This document shows positions 58,300-64,000 of a stretch of 64,000 nucleotides of DNA, piece by piece. Position 1 is the stretch's first letter, and every line of letters starts with the position of its first letter. The position numbers and the translations under genes were made by a program. This DNA comes from an uncultured Oscillospiraceae bacterium (GTDB lineage Bacteria > Bacillota > Clostridia > Oscillospirales > Acutalibacteraceae): contig URFL01000001.1 in the NCBI GenBank assembly GCA_900547105.1, positions 192,872 to 256,871 on the forward strand. The letters are read 5' to 3'. The notes beneath the pieces were generated by a model. That model searched no databases. It was not told the origin of the DNA and was given only the letters and a program-made list of their open reading frames with translations.

Positions 58300-59904
58300 T
58301 TAGCGATCCCATTTCTCGCAAAGAGCGTTGATCTGGTCGGTCAGCCTCGCCAAATCCTTGTTGGCACCATCACGATTGTGGCGAATAACCTCCTGCAGAC
58401 GTTGGCTGGCTGTGAGCAGACGTTCAAATGCAGCGGTTGCACGCGGATCGCGTGCCTTTTCAGCTGCTTTTTTCTTCTGCTTGTTGCCTTCGTCAATCCA
58501 TGTGTCGGTCAGCAAATCATAGGCGGCACCGTTATAAGGAGCCGTTGCCGGCCGATGAATCGTCTGCTGAACCAACTCAGCAAACGAGGTACACACTTCG
58601 TCGTTTCCGTGAACGATAAATACCGCCTTGGGTTTTTGCTCAAAATGCTGAATCCATCGTAACAGCCCGTTTTGGTCAGCGTGACCGCTGATGCCTTGAA
58701 AACGCTCGATGCGTGCCCGTACTTCAATCTCTTCACCAAACAGCCGCACATGTCGTGCACCATTCAATAAAGAACGTCCCAATGTACCCTGTGCCTGGTA
58801 ACCGGCAAATACAATGGTGCTTTCCGGTCGCCACAGGTTGTGCTTGAGATGATGCTTAATACGCCCGGCTTCGCACATGCCGCTGGCGGACAAAATTACC
58901 TTGCAGCGGGGATCATCGTTGATGGCGCGGGATTCGTCCGAGGATACCGCGGTGTGCAGCCCGGGAAAAGAAATGGGGTTGATGCCGGCATTGACCAGTT
59001 CCATGGCTTCTTCGTCAAAATAGCCTACAATATCTTTGTTGAAAATATGGGTGGCCTCTACCGCCAAGGGACTGTCCACATATACAGGAAAGTCATCAAA
59101 CCCTTTAACTAGACCCTGCTGTTTGATATGACGCAGAAAATAGAGCAGCTCTTGCGTACGCCCCACAGCAAACGAGGGAATCACCACATTGCCGCCTTCG
59201 GCAAAGGTCTGCTGAATAATTTCTGCCAGCTTTTCTTCATGCTGCTCGTTCTCTCCGTGGTTGCGGTCGCCGTAGGTGGATTCCATCACCACATAATCGG
59301 CGCTGGTCAAATACTGCGGGTCACGGATCAGCGGCTGATTGGTGTTGCCGATATCGCCGGAAAATACCAGTTTTTTGGTGGTACCGTCCTCTGTCAGCCA
59401 TATTTCAATGCTGGCAGATCCCAGCAGATGTCCGGCATCAGTGAAACAGACATCCACACCTTCCATCAATGTGAACCGTTCGCCATAGGAGTGGGGAACA
59501 AAGCATTTTATTGCACCCTCCGCATCCTCCATATCATACATCGGCTCGAATTCGCCGTGTCCTGACCGTTTGGCCTTGCGGTTACGCCACTCTGCTTCAA
59601 ACATTTGAATGTGCGCGCTGTCACGCAGCATAATGTCGCATAAATCACAGGTGGCACCGGTGGCGTGGATCGCCCCGCGAAAACCGCGTTTGTATAACAG
59701 CGGAAGCTTACCCGAATGGTCAATATGCGCATGTGTCAACAAAACCGCATCGATCTCCGAGGCGGCTACCGGAATATCCTGGTTTTCGTATTCGTCCGGC
59801 CCTTGTTCCATACCGCAATCCACCAAAATGTGATGCCCGGCCATGTCAATATAAAAACAGCTGCCGGTCACTTCGTGCGCTGCCCCTAAAAATCGCAAAA
59901 TCAT
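58300..59904 (-). CDS. Beta-CASP metallo-beta-lactamase RNase-like protein (Ysh1/CPSF family)
   Basis: A 534-residue MBL-fold protein with beta-CASP insert. The zinc site includes LTHAHIDHSGKLP (HxHxDH), CFTDAGHLLGSASI and LVFSGDIGN. The beta-CASP part holds VIPSFAVGRTQELLYFL, VYVDSPLAV, ILSASGMCEAGRIKHHL and ISGHADQNGLLRWI. These proteins are usually RNA endo- or exonucleases of the KH-less CPSF type. A charged extension of about 60 residues at the C-terminus (EGNKQKKKAAEKARDPRA and on) is extra. I chose the second ATG (59904), eight bases after AGGAG; the first (59910) is only three bases from it. Confidence 0.9.
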   Translation of the reverse strand: MILRFLGAAHEVTGSCFYIDMAGHHILVDCGMEQGPDEYENQDIPVAASEIDAVLLTHAHIDHSGKLPLLYKRGFRGAIHATGATCDLCDIMLRDSAHIQMFEAEWRNRKAKRSGHGEFEPMYDMEDAEGAIKCFVPHSYGERFTLMEGVDVCFTDAGHLLGSASIEIWLTEDGTTKKLVFSGDIGNTNQPLIRDPQYLTSADYVVMESTYGDRNHGENEQHEEKLAEIIQQTFAEGGNVVIPSFAVGRTQELLYFLRHIKQQGLVKGFDDFPVYVDSPLAVEATHIFNKDIVGYFDEEAMELVNAGINPISFPGLHTAVSSDESRAINDDPRCKVILSASGMCEAGRIKHHLKHNLWRPESTIVFAGYQAQGTLGRSLLNGARHVRLFGEEIEVRARIERFQGISGHADQNGLLRWIQHFEQKPKAVFIVHGNDEVCTSFAELVQQTIHRPATAPYNGAAYDLLTDTWIDEGNKQKKKAAEKARDPRATAAFERLLTASQRLQEVIRHNRDGANKDLARLTDQINALCEKWDR

Positions 59905-59934
59905 ATCCATTACTCCTTTCGGTATGATACCAAT

Positions 59935-59963
59935 ATTGTACTCCGAATTTTGAAAAAGTGCAA
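59935..59963 (-). promoter_or_regulatory. Promoter of the beta-CASP gene
   Basis: Minus-strand TTGCAC (59958-59963) and TACAAT (59935-59940) with a 17-bp spacer. Confidence 0.7.
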
Positions 59964-60059
59964 GAAAACATTTTGTGAATTCAAAAGAGTTTCGTAAATA
60001 TTGTACAGGCTATGTCGTGTTGCTTTGAAACTGATAGAGAGGCTAGGCAAAGAATGCCC

Positions 60060-60088
60060 TTGATTCTTATCGCCCGACACGGTATAAT
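60060..60088 (+). promoter_or_regulatory. Promoter of tgt
   Basis: TTGATT (60060-60065) and TATAAT (60083-60088) with a 17-bp spacer, 33 bp before the start codon. Confidence 0.8.
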
Positions 60089-60121
60089 CGGATAGGATTC
60101 TATCTATCAAAGGAGTTTGGC

Positions 60122-61249
60122 ATGAACATTTTACCGACCAGCGGGACGGCACGCCGCGGCGTATTTGAAACGCCGCACGGCACGGTGCAAACCCCTGCTT
60201 TTATGAATGTAGCAACCAGTGGGGCTATCAAAGGCGCTGTATCTGCGCATGATCTGAAAGAGCTGAAGTGTCAGGTCCAGTTGTGCAACACCTATCATCT
60301 GCATGTACGCCCGGGCGATAAGCTGATTCGCGATTTGGGCGGTGTACACGCCTTCACCGGCTGGGATGGGCCGTTGTTGACCGACAGCGGCGGATTTCAG
60401 GTTTTTTCGTTGGCAGGATTGCGTAAAATTAAGGAAGAGGGCGTTACCTTCGTCTCGCATGTGGACGGTCGCCGGTTGTTTATCGGGCCTGAGGAAAGCA
60501 TGCAGATCCAATCCAATCTGGGATCGACGATCGCCATGGCTTTTGACGAATGTGTGGAAAATCCGGCACCTTATGAGTATTCCAAAGCATCCTGCGCGCG
60601 TACCACCCGCTGGCTGGTGCGCTGTAAAGAGGAGATGCGGCGATTGAACGCGCTGCCGGATACGATCAACCAGCATCAGCTGCTGTTCGGCATCAATCAG
60701 GGCTGTACCTACGAAGACCTGCGTGTGCAGCATATGAAGGAAATCGCTAAGCTGGATTTGGACGGATACGCGATCGGCGGGCTTGCGGTAGGGGAGCCGA
60801 CCGCCGAGATGTACCGTATTATTGACGCGGTGATACCGTTTATGCCGCAGGACAAGCCCCGCTATTTGATGGGGGTTGGCACGCCGGTCAATATACTGGA
60901 AGCGGTGCACCGTGGCGTGGATCTGTTCGATTGCGTCATGCCTTCGCGCAACGCGCGCCACGCACACGTGTTTACATGGAGTGGCCATCGCAATATGCTC
61001 AACCAAAAATACGAACGCGATCTGGCACCGCTGGATGAAGAATGTGATTGTCCGGTTTGCCGCCAGTATTCTCGCGCCTATATCCGCCACCTGTTCAAAA
61101 GTGGTGAGATGCTGGCCATGCGTCTTTGTGTAATGCACAACCTTTATTTCTATAACACGCTGATGGAACGCATCCGGAAAAGTTTGGAAGAAGGCTCATT
61201 CGAGGCGTTTTATCAGAAATATCGCGAAATTCTGGATAAACGCGTATAA
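60122..61249 (+). CDS. tgt: tRNA-guanine transglycosylase
   Basis: A 375-residue TGT that exchanges guanine 34 for preQ1 in tRNAs with GUN anticodons, in queuosine synthesis. Marks are PAFMNVATSGAIKGAVSAHD, the catalytic-Asp segment LLTDSGGFQVFSL, GGLAVGEPTAEMYRI and LFDCVMPSRNARH. The zinc ligands are in CDCPVCRQYSRAYIRHLF and AMRLCVMHNLYFY. Length is typical. AAAGGAG precedes ATG 60122. In many Firmicutes tgt is followed by yajC, as here, after a 98-bp gap with a separate promoter. Confidence 0.96.
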   Translation: MNILPTSGTARRGVFETPHGTVQTPAFMNVATSGAIKGAVSAHDLKELKCQVQLCNTYHLHVRPGDKLIRDLGGVHAFTGWDGPLLTDSGGFQVFSLAGLRKIKEEGVTFVSHVDGRRLFIGPEESMQIQSNLGSTIAMAFDECVENPAPYEYSKASCARTTRWLVRCKEEMRRLNALPDTINQHQLLFGINQGCTYEDLRVQHMKEIAKLDLDGYAIGGLAVGEPTAEMYRIIDAVIPFMPQDKPRYLMGVGTPVNILEAVHRGVDLFDCVMPSRNARHAHVFTWSGHRNMLNQKYERDLAPLDEECDCPVCRQYSRAYIRHLFKSGEMLAMRLCVMHNLYFYNTLMERIRKSLEEGSFEAFYQKYREILDKRV

Positions 61250-61287
61250 CAGAAATGAAGGAAATGTAAATTTTTCCGCTTTGGGAC

Positions 61288-61316
61288 TTGCTATTATGCC
61301 CATGCCACGGTATAAT
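61288..61316 (+). promoter_or_regulatory. Promoter of yajC
   Basis: TTGCTA (61288-61293) and TATAAT (61311-61316) with a 17-bp spacer. Confidence 0.75.
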
Positions 61317-61347
61317 AGAAAAGATTATTTTAGGAGGTGTCCTTGTT

Positions 61348-61737
61348 ATGGAGCTTTTTACCCCTATCTTGGCGGCGGCTACCACAAAAGCAACGGCTAC
61401 TCAGTCGGGCGGCAATGATATTATGTCCATGCTGGTGTCGTTTTTGCCGCTGGTTCTGATCATCGTGGTGATGTATTTCCTGATGATCCGTCCGCAGCGC
61501 AAACAGCAAAAGCAGGAGCAGGAAATGCGCAACAACATCCGCATCGGCGATGAGGTCACGACGATCGGCGGTATCGTGGGTCGTGTGCTCAAAGTGACCG
61601 ACGATACGCTGGTGATCGAAACGGGCGCTGATCGCAACAAAATGACCATCAAAAAGTGGGCTTTGCAAAGTTGCGATACGGTGCACGAAAACGACGGCGT
61701 GGATGATGACGACGATGACGATGATGATGACGAATAA
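61348..61737 (+). CDS. yajC: Preprotein translocase subunit YajC
   Basis: A 129-residue YajC, a small accessory protein of the Sec translocon. One membrane helix (MSMLVSFLPLVLIIVVMYF) is followed by the family signature LMIRPQRKQQKQEQEMRNNI and IGDEVTTIGGIVGRVL. The C-terminus is unusual: a run of ten Asp residues followed by Glu, encoded by a GAT/GAC repeat at 61702-61734. AGGAGGTG precedes ATG 61348; the longer frame lacks a site. Confidence 0.92.
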   Translation: MELFTPILAAATTKATATQSGGNDIMSMLVSFLPLVLIIVVMYFLMIRPQRKQQKQEQEMRNNIRIGDEVTTIGGIVGRVLKVTDDTLVIETGADRNKMTIKKWALQSCDTVHENDGVDDDDDDDDDDE

Positions 61738-61856
61738 TCGTTGATCGGTTGGTATTTGTCGATTGATATTCGTGAACAACGATGATCGAAACGGTCATAT
61801 TTCTCCTCCTCACGGAGTATACGTATAAGGAGTTACGATCGTAGAGGAGGTTGACG

Positions 61857-62255
61857 ATGAACGGACAGAAAGATGCGGCTTCCACACCGATCAGATGGCT
61901 GCGCGCTGTTGCGATTGGCGTGGTGGTAGGCACCGTGGTGTGCCTGTTGCTGTTATTGGGAATGGCGGCCATTATGGCGTCGCAGGATGTTCCCAAAGTC
62001 GCGGTCGTCCCCATGGCCGTGATCGCGGCGGCGATCGGTGCTTTCGTCGGCGGGTTGGTTTGCGCGCGCATTGCCAAAGAGAAAGGTCTGTTATTAGGAC
62101 TTCTTTGCGGCGCGGTGCTGTACTTGCTCATTTTGCTGGCGGGAACGATCTGGTTCCGCGATTCCCACAGTACCTATATTTTTATCAAGCTGGCCATTCT
62201 GGTTGGTTGTGGTGGCGTTGGCGGTGTTGTGGGTGTAAACTTGAAAAAGCGTTGA
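61857..62255 (+). CDS. TIGR04086-type membrane protein
   Basis: A 132-residue protein with four hydrophobic segments (AIGVVVGTVVCLLLLLGMAA, VVPMAVIAAAIGAFVGGLVC, GLLLGLLCGAVLYLLILLAG and LAILVGCGGVGGVVGVNL). It ends in a basic KKR. The pattern and its place after yajC match the TIGR04086 family common in clostridia, which has no known function. I chose ATG 61857, seven bases after GAGGAGG. The 119-bp gap from yajC contains no strong promoter that I recognise. Confidence 0.8.
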   Translation: MNGQKDAASTPIRWLRAVAIGVVVGTVVCLLLLLGMAAIMASQDVPKVAVVPMAVIAAAIGAFVGGLVCARIAKEKGLLLGLLCGAVLYLLILLAGTIWFRDSHSTYIFIKLAILVGCGGVGGVVGVNLKKR

Positions 62256-62258
62256 TGC

Positions 62259-62285
62259 AAGGGGACGGAGACATTCCGTCCCCTT
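62259..62285 (+). terminator. Hairpin after the TIGR04086 gene
   Basis: A perfect 11-bp stem (AAGGGGACGGA with TCCGTCCCCTT) around five bases, followed only by ACTACTTTT; a weak terminator. Confidence 0.6.
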
Positions 62286-62368
62286 ACTACTTTTCCGCCG
62301 CGTATTCATATCGCGCGTTTGCTCCGCATAGACTTTACCAAAGTTTGGTCATGCGGAGGAATGAAAGA

Positions 62369-62986
62369 ATGCACAGGACAAACTACCATCGACGCCGCGT
62401 AGGACGATCACTGCGCCGCTTTTGTACAGAGAATCACCGATTGCTGTTTTATCTGGTTTGTCTGATAATCGGCATTGCGTTGGGGCTGACATTGTCTCCG
62501 GCATCGGCGAGGGAATGGCTGTCATCGGTTATGGAAATTCAGCCGGTTTCCGGCTCTTTTATTCAGGCTGTTTGGCAAGTGTTCTCCTCCTGCTTTTTGG
62601 TGGAATGCCTGGTCGTACTGCTGTTGATAAGCGGTTTGTCCGCTTGCGGCGCTCCTGTGACTATTCTTGTACCCCTGTTTTATGGCCTGGGGCTGGGTTT
62701 GTCACAAGCCTATTGGGGGGCGCAGGGAGCGCACGGATTGCTGTTATCCGCCGTGTTGATTTGGCCGCATAGCCTTGTGGAAATGCTGGCGCTGTTGATG
62801 GGGTGCTGCGAGTCGTTGCGCATGTCGCTACTGCTGGCATCCCAGTTGTTGCCTGGTGGAACCATCGGGGGATTATGGCGCGACTTCAAGCTGTATTTAT
62901 CGCGCTTTTTGTTGTTTGCTGCCATCGCGTTGGCGGCTGGTATGGTGGATGTGCTTTTGCGCGTTGCTTTTTCATCCTTGCTGTGA
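62369..62986 (+). CDS. SpoIIM/DUF95-like membrane protein
   Basis: A 205-residue membrane protein. After a basic N-terminus (MHRTNYHRRRVGRSLRRFC) come about five to six hydrophobic segments, including LLFYLVCLIIGIALGLTLSP, LVECLVVLLLISGLSACGAP, VPLFYGLGLGLSQAYWGAQG and a C-terminal segment LFAAIALAAGMVDVLLRV. Size, topology and the LFxGxGLG segment match stage II sporulation protein M, which works with SpoIID and SpoIIP in engulfment. SpoIIM is usually about 210 residues. The match is by eye. ATG 62369 is nine bases after GGAGGA. Confidence 0.7.
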   Translation: MHRTNYHRRRVGRSLRRFCTENHRLLFYLVCLIIGIALGLTLSPASAREWLSSVMEIQPVSGSFIQAVWQVFSSCFLVECLVVLLLISGLSACGAPVTILVPLFYGLGLGLSQAYWGAQGAHGLLLSAVLIWPHSLVEMLALLMGCCESLRMSLLLASQLLPGGTIGGLWRDFKLYLSRFLLFAAIALAAGMVDVLLRVAFSSLL

Positions 62987-63021
62987 AATCCAAGGGACGC
63001 TTAATAAAAGGAGGTCGTTGT

Positions 63022-63918
63022 ATGGGCTTTTTACAAGCCAATTACGATAAACCCGGAGCAGGTGTGCGAAAAGATGCTCCCCAAAAGAAAGAGTTCGTTC
63101 TCTTTTTTGAGATCTACGCACGAAAATTTTGGAATTTAATACAAGCCAATTTGATTTATGTGTTGTTTTCGCTGCCGGTTTTAACCGTCGGCTTAGCAGA
63201 CGCCGGATTGACCTTCATCACCCGTAACTTTGCGCGCGAACGCTTTGCGTTTATCTGGGAAGATTATATTGAAACGATCAAAAAGAATTGGAAACAGGCG
63301 CTGCCCATCGGCATTATCAATTTGGTAATCAGCCTGATTCTGCTGTTTGATATTCAATTTTTCTATACAAGCGGCGAAGGCATCAGCGGTATATTGATGC
63401 TGGCGTTGATATTTTTTGTTTCGCTGGTATTTGTTTGGATGCGGTACTACATCCCGCTGTTGATCATCACCTTTAAGCTCTCGGCCAAGCAGATTTATAA
63501 AAATTCCTTTTTGCTGGCGATGGCAGGGCTGAAGCGAAACATTGTGATTTCGTTGGTGCTGGCGGCTCTCTATGCGCTGGCGTATGTGCTGATCCGTCTG
63601 AATCTGGCGGTGGGGCTGACCATTCTCATTATGGTTTATCTGTTCTTGTTCCCGGCTTTTCGTTCTTTCTTGATTCAGTTTTGTATCTTTCCGGTAGTGA
63701 AAAAGCATATGATTGATCCGTATTATCGGGATCATCCGGATGAGGATATGGATAAACGGCACGATCTGAATCTGGAAACCGATGACGGGGAAGGGGAGAG
63801 TGAAGAAGCGATCTTTCAGGATACCATTCAAGAACCTGAAGATAGTGACAACGCAGTCCATCCGATCCCGCGGTTTTACAATCGCCGTTCGGACGATGAT
63901 GATGACGATACCATCTAA
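63022..63918 (+). CDS. DUF624 (YesL-like) membrane protein
   Basis: A 298-residue membrane protein with about six hydrophobic segments. FWNLIQANLIYVLFSLPVLT, then VGLADAGLTFITRNFARER, is the DUF624/YesL opening, in which a conserved helix pair precedes the PxxA motif. Family genes often sit beside carbohydrate transporters, but not here. The C-terminal 70 residues are hydrophilic and strongly acidic (DDGEGESEEAIFQDTI; last residues RRSDDDDDDTI). AAAAGGAGG precedes ATG 63022. The remaining 63919-64000 contains nothing I can name. Confidence 0.85.
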   Translation: MGFLQANYDKPGAGVRKDAPQKKEFVLFFEIYARKFWNLIQANLIYVLFSLPVLTVGLADAGLTFITRNFARERFAFIWEDYIETIKKNWKQALPIGIINLVISLILLFDIQFFYTSGEGISGILMLALIFFVSLVFVWMRYYIPLLIITFKLSAKQIYKNSFLLAMAGLKRNIVISLVLAALYALAYVLIRLNLAVGLTILIMVYLFLFPAFRSFLIQFCIFPVVKKHMIDPYYRDHPDEDMDKRHDLNLETDDGEGESEEAIFQDTIQEPEDSDNAVHPIPRFYNRRSDDDDDDTI

Positions 63919-64000
63919 TATATACCAAAGACCACCGGAATCAATTGAAGTAGTCAATAGTTAGTAGACACAAAATTTCTTAAGCCACCAGTACTGTTCT

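Noticed and set aside
1..64000. CRISPR arrays, prophage genes or insertion sequences
   Set aside because: No regularly spaced short repeats, transposases, integrases or phage structural genes were seen on either strand.

Overview
The window looks like a chromosomal piece of an anaerobic, spore-lineage Firmicute, most likely a gut or rumen member of the Oscillospirales (Ruminococcaceae and relatives). This is inferred from gene content: dockerin-tailed secreted enzymes, a type III glutamine synthetase, LL-diaminopimelate aminotransferase, an archaeal-type split glutamate synthase, an ECF vitamin transporter, a SpoIIM-like protein, AGGAGG ribosome binding sites and consensus TTGACA/TATAAT promoters. 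By eye the GC content is in the mid-fifties. No phage, insertion sequence or CRISPR array was seen.

Layout. 1-2.5 kb: end of an ECF transporter operon (EcfT tail, double ATPase, S component). 2.5-5.9 kb (minus): surface-polymer glycosyltransferases behind one promoter. 6-8.4 kb: prfB (minus) diverging from rpsF-ssb-rpsR. 8.6-10.1 kb: uracil permease. 10.2-21.2 kb: two giant tandem paralogues, each combining a PL8 polysaccharide lyase, F5/8C carbohydrate-binding modules, an SGNH esterase and a dockerin; their promoters share a tandem operator. 21.3-22.7 kb: MATE efflux pump.

22.9-46.3 kb is a nitrogen island: gdhA; glnN diverging from a six-gene split GOGAT/GlnA operon that ends with an ANTAR-domain regulator; carA; a carB-dapF in-frame fusion; pyrG; nadE; dapL; an ammonium transporter fused to a PII domain; and purF. 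Nearly every product makes, imports or spends ammonia or glutamine. Three leaders in the island (glnN, the GOGAT operon and amt) have the same design. A consensus promoter is followed within a few bases by a small hairpin with a six-base loop AARGGY, and that hairpin overlaps the 5' arm of an intrinsic terminator placed before the start codon. With the ANTAR gene in the island this suggests a transcription-antitermination nitrogen regulon, the most interesting system in the window.

46.4-49.6 kb: housekeeping genes, a cysteine-rich clostridial protein, two tRNA-Ser genes and an 84-bp duplication of the second tRNA's 3' end. 49.8-53.5 kb: an SPFH/zinc-ribbon/TPM operon resembling B. subtilis YdjI-YdjG-YdjH. 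53.6-59.9 kb: lipid kinase, lipoprotein, an orphan ECF sigma factor, an iron alcohol dehydrogenase diverging from a LysR regulator, and a beta-CASP RNase-like protein. 60.1-63.9 kb: tgt, yajC and three membrane proteins.

Start codons were chosen from ribosome binding sites and family N-termini, so several coding regions are shorter than the longest open frame. All alignments and folds were done by eye.
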